From positions 1-5,649 of the forward strand of contig JASIGS010000103.1 of the NCBI GenBank assembly GCA_030052355.1: a stretch of DNA of 5,649 nt. The letters are read 5' to 3'. Both the position numbers and the translations under genes were made by a program. The notes under the pieces were generated by a model. The model saw only the letters and a program-made list of their open reading frames with translations, did no database searches and was not told the origin of the DNA. This document shows positions 1 to 5,640 of this stretch, piece by piece. How positions within the stretch are numbered: the first letter of the stretch is position 1; each line of letters opens with the position of its first letter. The stretch is from Streptosporangiaceae bacterium (GTDB lineage Bacteria; Actinomycetota; Actinomycetes; Streptosporangiales; Streptosporangiaceae).

Positions 1-65
1 TGCGTCTCGTCGGGCCCGCGCGCACGCGCCCCGGTCAGGCAGAGTCGCTGCGGACGGACGCGTAG

Positions 66-944
66 TTGTCGCCGCTGGTCTCCGTGATCGCTGCGGTCGG
101 CTCCGCGCTGGTCCTCGGGGTATCGTCGGTCGCCGAGCAGCGCGGTACCAAGCGCGTGGAGCGCCGTCCGGCGCTGTCGCCCCGGCTGCTGCTCGACCTC
201 GCACGGCAGTCACTGTGGCTGACCGGCATAGGCGCGACCCTTGTCGGCTTTGCCCTGCAGGTCGTGGCGCTGAGGTTCGGTCCGCTCGCGCTGGTGGAGC
301 CGATCCTGGTGTTCGACCTGGTATTCGCCGTCCTCATCAGCGCGTACCTGCGGAGGCGGCGCGACCTGACAATCTTCGCCGGGGTCGCCGCGTGCTCGCT
401 TGGCATCGCCGGATTCCTGGCGATAGGCAGGCCGTCGGGCGGCAGGCCGACGGTGGGCGTCGACGTGCTGCTGCCGCTCGCCGCGGGACTCGTGGTGGCG
501 CTGGCGGGCTGCCTGACCGTGGCCAGGCGGAACAAGACCGCGCAGCCACTGGCGCTGGCGCTGGCCTGCGGCATCTGTTACGGCATCTCGGCGTTCCTCG
601 TCAAGCTGGTGGTCTCGAACGTCAGCGGCGGCTTGCCCGGCATCTTCACTCACTGGCCGATCTACGCGCTGGCAGTCGTGGGCCCGCTGGGGTTCTTGTT
701 TAATCAGAACGCTTTCCAGCAGGGCGCGCTGATCGCCCCGGTAATGGCGATAATCACTGCTTGTGACCCGATAATTTCCATTGCGCTCGCTACCTTCTTG
801 CTGAAGGAGACGCTCGCCAGCAGCCCGGCGGCGATCGCAGGAGAAGTCGTGTCGCTTGCGGTGATGGTCACCGGCATCACCGTGGTCGCGCACCATGCTC
901 CGCAGGTCCAGGCAGCCGATGAGAAGGCGAGCGGTCAGACCTAG
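66..944 (+). CDS. DMT-superfamily (EamA/NIPA-like) membrane transporter
   Basis: This is an integral membrane protein of about 292 residues with roughly nine hydrophobic helices: near residues 4-23, 52-71, 73-95, 101-120, 132-150, 158-179, 194-213, 219-245 and 256-275. Length, helix count and the pattern ALRFGPLALVEP in the first half echoed by NAFQQGALIAPVMAI in the second fit the two-repeat drug/metabolite transporter superfamily. The family exports or imports small metabolites or, in NIPA relatives, Mg2+; the substrate cannot be read here. The start is TTG at 66, directly after an in-frame TAG at 63-65. Starting there keeps the complete first helix, while GTG at 84 is an alternative that trims six residues. 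No strong Shine-Dalgarno sequence precedes it. The tail after the last helix is short and charged. It is convergent with the lipoprotein gene and its stop overlaps that gene's stop. Family assignment is fairly sure; substrate is unknown. Confidence 0.85.
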   Translation: MSPLVSVIAAVGSALVLGVSSVAEQRGTKRVERRPALSPRLLLDLARQSLWLTGIGATLVGFALQVVALRFGPLALVEPILVFDLVFAVLISAYLRRRRDLTIFAGVAACSLGIAGFLAIGRPSGGRPTVGVDVLLPLAAGLVVALAGCLTVARRNKTAQPLALALACGICYGISAFLVKLVVSNVSGGLPGIFTHWPIYALAVVGPLGFLFNQNAFQQGALIAPVMAIITACDPIISIALATFLLKETLASSPAAIAGEVVSLAVMVTGITVVAHHAPQVQAADEKASGQT

Positions 945-2446
945 CCTGTCTCCACCGCAAGCGCCACGAGCGGGTAGCCGGGCTTGTCCACCCGGCGGAG
1001 CAGCACCACGATGCCGCCGCCTGGCAGGGTTCCCGCGCCGGTCACGTACGTGTGATAACTGGCACCCTGATATGCGGCCAGGCCAACGTCGACGACGACA
1101 CGACCGAGCGGACGCCGCCCGCGGACCGGGACGAGCTCCACGGTGACGCGCCCGGCGCGGAACGGGCCGACAGTGACGGCCGCGACCGGACCGCTGATGC
1201 CTGCAAATCCATCGAGAAAGTACGGCGGAGCCCCGCCGCCGCCCTGCCCGGTGACTAGCACCGGGCTGGTCGGTTCGCCGGTCACGTCGTCCCGGCACTC
1301 CATTCCGGTGTTCGCGCTCTCACACACCGCGCCGTCGGTCAGCGTGAAGTTCTGCAACTGGCCGCCGATCTCGGTCCAGCGCGGATGACCGCTGGCAGCA
1401 TCCAAGGCGAGCACGACTTCGGTGTTGAGCAGCGGCCCCAGCCTGTACGGCCAGACATAGCTATGCGGGACCAGTCGGGCGAGCGGCGTGGCGCTCGGCG
1501 CGTCCTGACCGGCGAGCAGGACCAGATCGCCCGCGGACGCGACGCCAGCCAGTGTGAGGTAGGTCCCTGCGTCCGGGCCGGTCCCGGACGGCGACGACCA
1601 CGTCCACGCGGCCGCGCCGGTCCGCGGATCGAGCCGCTGCACGGCCACGCCGCCGTCTGCGCACTCAAAGGATGCGGCGACGAGCGCTCCGTCAGCGGCG
1701 AGGCCCATGCCCTCGTCTACCGGGCTGGCGACTTTGAGCCTGGCGCAGCCGGCGGGCCGAGGCCGGGTCCACAGGACGCGGCCGGTCACCGCGTTCCGGG
1801 CGGTGATCACGCCTGCCGGGCTTCCGGTCAGCACCTCGTCGCCGGCGACGGCTATCGCCGGAGTCTGGCTGGGAGCGGAAAGTCGCTGCATCCACAGCCG
1901 CCGCCCGGTGGCCATGTCCACCGCGATCTCGGCCGTCGCCTGCGGCCCGACCGCTGCCGGTGCCTTGCCGACCTCGCCGCCTGCCTCGATGATGCCAACA
2001 CTGTTGCCCAGAGCTCCGGGCCCAGCGCTGGCGCCGGAAACGAAGCCGACAACGACGGGCAGTGAACGGGGCACCTGTGCCTTCCACACCCCGGCACCGG
2101 TGAGAGCCGAGACCGCGATAACGGAGTTCGGGTCGGCTGACGAATACGAGTGCCCTATCAGGAGTCCGTCGGTGACCGCGAAGACCTCCCACGGTGACCC
2201 CTGCCACAGCGGACGCAGCACGGATCCGGTGACGCGCGGCGGTTGCGAGACGCGGACTCGCGGCGACGCAATCGAGGTCCCGGGCAGTCCCAGTGTGCGC
2301 GCTGCGGTCGGCCGGCGGGTCGCCGCGGAGTGCGGCCCGGATACCGCGGTGCCGCACGCGGCCAGCAGGCCAGCGGCGCCCAGCAGCCCCACGGCGCGCA
2401 GCAGCCCCAAGGCGCGCAGCCGTGAACCTGATCTCGACCCCGCCAT
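941..2446 (-). CDS. Secreted lipoprotein with PQQ-like beta-propeller repeats
   Basis: A lipoprotein of about 501 residues. From ATG at 2446 the signal peptide has an Arg-rich n-region, a Leu/Ala/Gly core and the lipobox LLAAC, so Cys31 should be lipidated and the protein held on the outer face of the membrane. A low-complexity Thr/Arg/Pro/Ser linker follows. The body has recurrent blade-closing motifs of the form V-x-A-x-(D/N)-x-x-T/S-G-x-x-x-W, with Trp near 121, 185, 226, 281 and 357. This is typical of PQQ/quinoprotein-like (WD40/YVTN-like) propellers. Many such actinobacterial proteins are not enzymes, and no PQQ-binding or catalytic set is recognisable. Four later cysteines (about 234, 262, 375, 384) could form disulfides. 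An in-frame GTG at 2476 would add ten residues; ATG is preferred because it gives a normal-length signal peptide, but neither has a clear ribosome site. It lies downstream of sbcD on the same strand. Function is unknown. Confidence 0.85.
   Translation of the reverse strand: MAGSRSGSRLRALGLLRAVGLLGAAGLLAACGTAVSGPHSAATRRPTAARTLGLPGTSIASPRVRVSQPPRVTGSVLRPLWQGSPWEVFAVTDGLLIGHSYSSADPNSVIAVSALTGAGVWKAQVPRSLPVVVGFVSGASAGPGALGNSVGIIEAGGEVGKAPAAVGPQATAEIAVDMATGRRLWMQRLSAPSQTPAIAVAGDEVLTGSPAGVITARNAVTGRVLWTRPRPAGCARLKVASPVDEGMGLAADGALVAASFECADGGVAVQRLDPRTGAAAWTWSSPSGTGPDAGTYLTLAGVASAGDLVLLAGQDAPSATPLARLVPHSYVWPYRLGPLLNTEVVLALDAASGHPRWTEIGGQLQNFTLTDGAVCESANTGMECRDDVTGEPTSPVLVTGQGGGGAPPYFLDGFAGISGPVAAVTVGPFRAGRVTVELVPVRGRRPLGRVVVDVGLAAYQGASYHTYVTGAGTLPGGGIVVLLRRVDKPGYPLVALAVETG
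2363..2416 (-). repeat. Three tandem 18-bp units encoding the signal-peptide core
   Basis: Units lie at 2363-2380, 2381-2398 and 2399-2416. The second and third (plus strand: CAGCAGCCCCACGGCGCG and CAGCAGCCCCAAGGCGCG) differ at one base. The first matches the second at 14 of 18 positions. In the lipoprotein frame they encode RALGLL, RAVGLL and GAAGLL, which form most of the hydrophobic core immediately before the AAC of the lipobox. The period is a multiple of three, so copy-number change would lengthen or shorten the signal peptide without a frameshift. Confidence 0.85.
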
Positions 2447-2509
2447 GCGCCGCGGCCCCGCTTTCTCAGGACTCACGTCCGTCAGACGCAGGCTAACCCG
2501 CAGCGGTTC

Positions 2510-3673
2510 CTAGCGCCCATCTGTCATCTCGTCCAGTAGTTCGGCGAACATCCGCTCGATCCGCTCGTCGCTCACGTTCTGCTCGGCGAGGTAGTCGCCG
2601 AATAGCTGCAGCGGACTCCGGCCTGCCCGGCTCGGCTTGCCGGGGTCGCGGCCGCCTGGCCGCGGCCGGTGCGCCTCGTCGAGCTGTACCTCGAGCGCGT
2701 TGGGCAGCTTCTCGCGTACCGTGTCGCCGAGGCCGGCCCGGGCGGGCTCGGCGAGTATCACCCGCAGGTACGCGTCGCCCGCCTGCTCGCCCTCGGCGAT
2801 GACGTGGTCAAGCGAGCCGCGCAGCGTCCTCAGGCGGCGGCCGCCGTGGATGTCCACCCGGCGCGCATCGGCCCGGATGCCGGGCGCGGCCGTCACGATG
2901 AGCGCACCCGGCTCGTTGGCCTCCTCGCCGAAATCGACGGCAAGCGGCGACCCGGAGTAGAACGCCGGGCAGGGCGCCGGGATCTCCTGCTGGCGGTGCA
3001 GGTGCCCGAGCGCCGCGTAGTGCGCCGACGCGGGCAGGATGGCGGGCGGCAGTTCGTACTCGAACGCGGTCTGCACGTCCCGCTCGCCCCCGCCGCGCCG
3101 GCCGCCGAGCAGGGTCGCGTGCGCCGTCACGATGTTCACCGTGTCCGGCGTGAACTCCGCGGTGAGCGCGACGAGGATGGCACCCACCCGGCGCGCGTAA
3201 TCGAGCGCGTGCTCCGCCGCTTCGTGCAGGAGCAATTCTGCCGCTCGTACCGCATACCTCTGGGATAGGAACGGGAGTGCCGCCACGACTGCCTGCTCGC
3301 CCGCGCGAGTCGTCAGGCGGACTGTCCCGCCGGTTGCCGGCGGCCGCGGCGTGCCGAGCACGTGCAGGCCGAGCTCGCCGAGTACCGGCCGGTACACGCT
3401 GTCCAGCAGGTTCGCGTTGTCGTGGTTGCCCGCGATCGCCACGACCTGCCTGCCGTCCTCCCGTAGCGCGAGCAGTGCGCGCATGACCTGACCCTGCGCC
3501 CGGGGGCTCGGAGCCGACGTCTCGAACAGGTCGCCAGCGATCAGGATCAGGTCGACGTTCTCGTACCGCGCCGTCTCGACGATGCTGCGCAGCACGGCCT
3601 CGTGCTCGTCGTGCCGGTCCCTGCCCTTGAGCACCTTGCCGACGTGCCAGTCGCTGGTATGCAGGATCTTCAA
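2510..3673 (-). CDS. sbcD: SbcD, nuclease subunit of the SbcCD (Mre11-Rad50-like) complex
   Basis: This is the Mn2+-dependent Mre11-family phosphoesterase of SbcCD. The family cleaves DNA hairpins and processes blocked double-strand ends in the cytoplasm together with the SbcC ATPase. All metal-site motifs are present: DWH (D8, H10), GDLF (D48), GNHD (N83, H84), THA (H185) and GHLH (H224, H226). A capping/DNA-binding region follows, and the C-terminus (SPLQLFGDYL...ELLDEM, about 347-383) matches the usual SbcD ending, which contacts SbcC. At 387 residues it is full length. The start is TTG at 3673, giving MKILHTSDWHVGK, the canonical N-terminus. GCGAGG lies six bases upstream. The start overlaps the toxin stop (TTGA), so translation is probably coupled to the toxin gene. 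Oddity: sbcC, usually directly downstream, is absent; a lipoprotein gene occupies that place. Identification is very sure. Confidence 0.96.
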   Translation of the reverse strand: MKILHTSDWHVGKVLKGRDRHDEHEAVLRSIVETARYENVDLILIAGDLFETSAPSPRAQGQVMRALLALREDGRQVVAIAGNHDNANLLDSVYRPVLGELGLHVLGTPRPPATGGTVRLTTRAGEQAVVAALPFLSQRYAVRAAELLLHEAAEHALDYARRVGAILVALTAEFTPDTVNIVTAHATLLGGRRGGGERDVQTAFEYELPPAILPASAHYAALGHLHRQQEIPAPCPAFYSGSPLAVDFGEEANEPGALIVTAAPGIRADARRVDIHGGRRLRTLRGSLDHVIAEGEQAGDAYLRVILAEPARAGLGDTVREKLPNALEVQLDEAHRPRPGGRDPGKPSRAGRSPLQLFGDYLAEQNVSDERIERMFAELLDEMTDGR

Positions 3674-4098
3674 CGAGTGCCTCGCTTCGCGGGCTCAGGC
3701 AAGTCCGCCGGGTAGGTGACCTGGACCTCTCTGATTGTCGCCGGAAAGTCCCGCTTGTTGTCGGTGATAAAGCGGTCGGCGCGGACCACCACGGCGGTGG
3801 CCAGGTGCGTGGCATCGGCCGCCCCGAGCTTGTAAGCGCTGGCGAGCGCCGTGGCCAGTTCGGCTGTCGCGCGGTCGACCGGACGCAGGTCCAGGCGCGC
3901 GAGCAGGCCGGCCAGCATGCGCACTCCCTCAGTGTCACCGTCGCGGATCGGCTTGCTCAGCAGCTCAGGCAGGAGCAGCACCGACCCGGCTCCCGCAAAG
4001 TGGGCGGGGCTGTCACGGAACAGCCCGAGCACCCGGCGGCCCAGCGGGTGGCCCGGCTGCGCGGCGTAAACGAGCGCGTCGGCGTCGAAGGCGTCCAT
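3670..4098 (-). CDS. vapC: VapC-type PIN-domain toxin (putative endoribonuclease)
   Basis: A 142-residue single-domain PIN protein. The four acidic residues of the Mg2+ site are visible in the expected order: D5 in FDADALVYA, E45 in LLPELLS, D95 in LGAADATHLATA and D113 in FITDNKRDF. PIN toxins of this type cut tRNA or rRNA and stop translation unless bound by the antitoxin; the target here cannot be inferred. The length is typical of VapC. The start is ATG at 4098, 15 bases after the antitoxin stop, with no clear Shine-Dalgarno sequence (upstream GCGGCAAGAC is poor). This fits toxin being made at a lower rate than antitoxin. Its stop (TGA, 3672-3670) overlaps the sbcD start by four bases. 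The active site looks intact, so the gene is probably functional. A non-toxin PIN nuclease is possible, but the adjacent Phd antitoxin makes a toxin role much likelier. Confidence 0.9.
   Translation of the reverse strand: MDAFDADALVYAAQPGHPLGRRVLGLFRDSPAHFAGAGSVLLLPELLSKPIRDGDTEGVRMLAGLLARLDLRPVDRATAELATALASAYKLGAADATHLATAVVVRADRFITDNKRDFPATIREVQVTYPADLPEPAKRGTR
3680..3685 (-). promoter_or_regulatory. Ribosome binding site of sbcD, inside vapC
   Basis: The minus strand reads GCGAGG, six bases before the TTG at 3673. It supports the TTG start and lies within the last codons of the toxin gene, so ribosomes finishing the toxin reach it directly. Confidence 0.6.
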
Positions 4099-4113
4099 GT
4101 ACGTCTTGCCGCG

Positions 4114-4401
4114 CTACCGGCTGTCGCGCCCGGACCTGATCTCGGCGAGCAGCTGCTCGGCCGTCGCCGCTGTGAGCCCGGTGTCCTCAGGTAGCTCGCA
4201 CTCAGCGGCAGCGGCGAGGATGTCATGCACCCGCCCAGCGGCTTCGATGGCAACGCTCGACCTGGTCCACAAGACATCGGGCCGGACGAGGACGGCGACC
4301 GCGCGCCCGTGCCGGGTGATGGTGATCTCCTCGCCGTCTTCGACTCTGGTCAGGAGCTCAGGCAGCGACGCCCGGGCCTGGGACACTGTCAATGTTGTCA
4401 T
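4114..4401 (-). CDS. Phd/YefM-family antitoxin of the adjacent VapC-type toxin
   Basis: A 95-residue protein. Residues 1-45 (MTTLTVSQARASLPELLTRV, then EDGEEITITRHGRAVAVLV) match the Phd/YefM DNA-binding dimerisation domain: beta-strand, SxAR helix, LxxLLxxVxxGEEIxITRxGxxVAVL. The C-terminal half, about residues 46-95, is helical and acidic and should wrap and block the PIN active site. The family represses its own operon by binding palindromes near the promoter. ATG at 4401 is chosen because the Phd domain begins there and because a promoter ends so that transcription would start at this A. No Shine-Dalgarno sequence is present (upstream ACAGGC), suggesting a leaderless message. A GTG at 4452 in frame would run through the operator and overlap the preceding gene, and is rejected. 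It precedes the toxin gene by 15 bp. Confidence 0.92.
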   Translation of the reverse strand: MTTLTVSQARASLPELLTRVEDGEEITITRHGRAVAVLVRPDVLWTRSSVAIEAAGRVHDILAAAAECELPEDTGLTAATAEQLLAEIRSGRDSR

Positions 4402-4407
4402 GCCTGT

Positions 4408-4436
4408 ATCGTACATCGATGTACGCCAGCGTACAA
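4408..4436 (-). promoter_or_regulatory. Predicted promoter of the antitoxin-toxin-sbcD unit
   Basis: On the minus strand TTGTAC (4436-4431) forms a -35, followed after exactly 17 bases by TACGAT (4413-4408), a good -10 (TA...AT). Six bases (ACAGGC) separate the -10 from the antitoxin ATG, placing the transcription start at or next to the A of ATG at 4401. This is the usual geometry of a leaderless actinobacterial gene. The call rests on sequence match only. Confidence 0.65.
4410..4434. promoter_or_regulatory. Palindromic operator with three phased GTAC sites
   Basis: CGTACATCGATGTACG at 4410-4425 is a perfect 16-bp palindrome. A third CGTAC lies at 4430-4434. The three GTAC tetramers start at 4411, 4421 and 4431, exactly 10 bp apart, so they would face the same side of the helix. 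Together they cover the -10, the spacer and the -35. Phd-type antitoxins bind such repeats cooperatively with their toxin, so autorepression is the likely role. Confidence 0.75.
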
Positions 4437-4444
4437 GGATTCGC

Positions 4445-4876
4445 CTAACCACGGCTGGCTGCGGTCGGTGGCGTGACGACCGGATACCGCGGGACGGGCC
4501 GGGAGGGGCACTTGAGCCAAACCACCACTGGGCCCCCTGGCGCGCCGGCGACGGGCGCGGCGTTGACGACGCCGAACGTGATGCGCTGGCCGTGGGAGAG
4601 CGGGGCCATGCAGCCTGGCCGCCCGGTCAATTGCCAGACGCCGTATGCGTCGCGCCAGGTGACGCCGCTCGGCAGAGCGTAGCCGGTCAGCTGGCTCTGG
4701 CCGGCGAGCCGGACAGAGAACTCCTCGCCGTCACTGCCCACGAGGCCGACCGTGCCGGTCTGCACGGTGGGCGTGATGGTCGCCGTGGTTAGCGACTTCC
4801 CGGCCCAGAATCCGGCGGCTGCCAGCACGATCCCGGCGGCGCCAAGTGCCGTGAGGGTCGCGATCCGCGTCATCAT
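4445..4876 (-). CDS. Small membrane-anchored extracytoplasmic protein, function unknown
   Basis: A 143-residue protein with a hydrophobic segment at about 5-26 and no lipobox, so it is either an uncleaved anchor or a signal peptide. The outer part has beta-rich stretches (TGTVGL, EEFSVRLAG), then Y66 and W74-x-D76, G79-x-W81, G85-R-P-x-C89, and near the end V-V-V-W120-x-x-C123. From memory this W-x-D / G-x-W / GRPxC / VVWxxC pattern recurs in unnamed actinobacterial exported proteins, with the two cysteines likely disulfide-bonded; I know no assigned function. The C-terminus is Pro/Thr rich. The start is ATG at 4876, overlapping the previous gene's stop as ATGA; a second ATG follows at once (4873), so either Met could be first. 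It is very likely co-translated with, and may act alongside, the upstream anchored protein. Confidence 0.8.
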   Translation of the reverse strand: MMTRIATLTALGAAGIVLAAAGFWAGKSLTTATITPTVQTGTVGLVGSDGEEFSVRLAGQSQLTGYALPSGVTWRDAYGVWQLTGRPGCMAPLSHGQRITFGVVNAAPVAGAPGGPVVVWLKCPSRPVPRYPVVTPPTAASRG

Positions 4877-5628
4877 GACTGCCTCCTGGCGTGGGCGATC
4901 AGGTGCCCGCTTCGGTCGTAGGCGGCCTCGCTGGTGATGTCGGTGCTGTTGTAGGCATCGCCGGGAAGCCGGATCCAGGCCAGGAAGACGCCGACTGTCT
5001 TACCGGGACCGGCGGGCACTGGCACGACCGTGGCGCTGACGGCCTCGCCGAGTGCCGTCAGCACGACCCGGACTGCCTGCGGGCTGGTCAAGCCGATTAC
5101 CGGCAACGACGAGCCGTTGCCGTGCGGAGCCGCCCAGAGGGTTCCGTCAGGAACAATCGAGCTGAGGGCGCTGCTCCCGCTGCGCGGCAGTTCGGAGGGA
5201 TCCCACTCTGGGCACTGAACCCGGGCGGTGCCGGACTGCGCCGGGGTACTGAACGTCCCCAGGCACACATCGCCTTGCCTGGTGACCCAGGCCACCGTGG
5301 TCCAGTGCTCCGGCAAGCTGCTGATCAGCGTCAGCTTTCCGTTGAACGGCGGGTCTTCGGCCACCTGGGCGTCGATGGGCCCGGCGCTGGGCGCGGCTGG
5401 CGGGCTGGCCTGGCCAGGGAACGGGCGGATCGAGAAGTCACGGGCGCCCGCGATCACGCTCGCGGCCGCCAGGCACGCAGCCAGCACGGCGCCGATGCTG
5501 GACAACATGCGGCGCCGCCGGATCCGCCTGCCGTGGCCGATGATCGATGACAGGTCGAGGCTCGCCGGCTGCGGCTCGGGATAGTCCAGGTCGACTGGGC
5601 ATGCCCTGCCGGGTTGCGGGGCGGTCAT
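4873..5628 (-). CDS. Single-pass membrane protein with extracytoplasmic domain, function unknown
   Basis: A 251-residue protein with a cytoplasmic tail of about 40 residues (Pro-rich, ending in the basic cluster GRRIRRRR), one transmembrane helix at about 43-62, a Pro/Ala/Ser linker near 70-86 and an outer domain of about 165 residues. Charge distribution predicts the N-terminus inside. C122 and C139 could form a disulfide. The ending AYDRSGHLIAH resembles the closing strand of extracytoplasmic sensor-like or lipoprotein domains. No enzyme motif and no zinc-binding anti-sigma motif (HxxxCxxC) is seen. Proteins of this build often follow ECF sigma factor genes in actinomycetes, but that gene would be outside the window, so this is inference. 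The start is ATG at 5628 with GGAGGT six bases upstream. Its stop overlaps the next gene's start (ATGA). Confidence 0.8.
   Translation of the reverse strand: MTAPQPGRACPVDLDYPEPQPASLDLSSIIGHGRRIRRRRMLSSIGAVLAACLAAASVIAGARDFSIRPFPGQASPPAAPSAGPIDAQVAEDPPFNGKLTLISSLPEHWTTVAWVTRQGDVCLGTFSTPAQSGTARVQCPEWDPSELPRSGSSALSSIVPDGTLWAAPHGNGSSLPVIGLTSPQAVRVVLTALGEAVSATVVPVPAGPGKTVGVFLAWIRLPGDAYNSTDITSEAAYDRSGHLIAHARRQS
4882..4887 (-). promoter_or_regulatory. Consensus ribosome binding site for the gene starting at 4876
   Basis: The minus strand reads AGGAGG, five bases before ATG at 4876 and eight before ATG at 4873. It lies inside the end of the upstream gene, so the overlap is paired with strong independent initiation. 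Confidence 0.8.
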
Positions 5629-5634
5629 GAGCTG

Positions 5635-5640
5635 ACCTCC
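5635..5640 (-). promoter_or_regulatory. Consensus ribosome binding site for the gene starting at 5628
   Basis: The minus strand reads GGAGGT with six bases to ATG at 5628, which fixes the start. No promoter can be seen in the remaining 9 bases of the window, so the promoter lies beyond the right edge. Confidence 0.8.

Noticed and set aside
3..65. Open plus-strand frame ending in TAG at 63-65, possibly the end of an upstream gene abutting the transporter.
   Set aside because: Only 20 codons are available and all three plus frames are open here, so there is no evidence to call it coding.
210..1298. Long minus-strand open frame of 362 codons opposite the transporter.
   Set aside because: The translation is Arg/Gly/Ala-rich low-complexity typical of an antisense frame in GC-rich DNA. 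It overlaps two well-supported genes.
1385..2513. Plus-strand open frames at 1385-2065 and 1707-2513.
   Set aside because: Both are antisense to the propeller lipoprotein, whose repeats and lipobox are clear. Their products show no recognisable domain.
2493..2513. Imperfect inverted repeat CTAACC/GGTTCCTAG between sbcD and the lipoprotein as a terminator.
   Set aside because: The stem is only four continuous pairs with a bulge and there is no T-run.
2490..2518. Possible separate promoter for the lipoprotein: TAGCCT at 2495-2490 on the minus strand.
   Set aside because: The -10 is only a loose match and no -35 is seen at 16-18 bp (GGGCGC). It remains possible but unsupported.
2808..3938. Minus-strand open frame of 376 codons in a different frame from sbcD and vapC.
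   Set aside because: It covers parts of two clear genes, its product is Arg/Ala/Pro/Gly-rich with no family motif, and long spurious frames are common at this GC content.
4099..4102. Another GTAC just before the toxin ATG as a fourth operator site.
   Set aside because: It is a single four-base match about 300 bp from the array with no flanking palindrome, so chance is sufficient.
4402..4452. Longer antitoxin start at GTG 4452 or ATG 4416.
   Set aside because: The extra residues do not resemble the Phd family, the coding would run through the palindromic operator and promoter, and the GTG start overlaps the preceding gene. ATG 4401 begins the Phd domain precisely.
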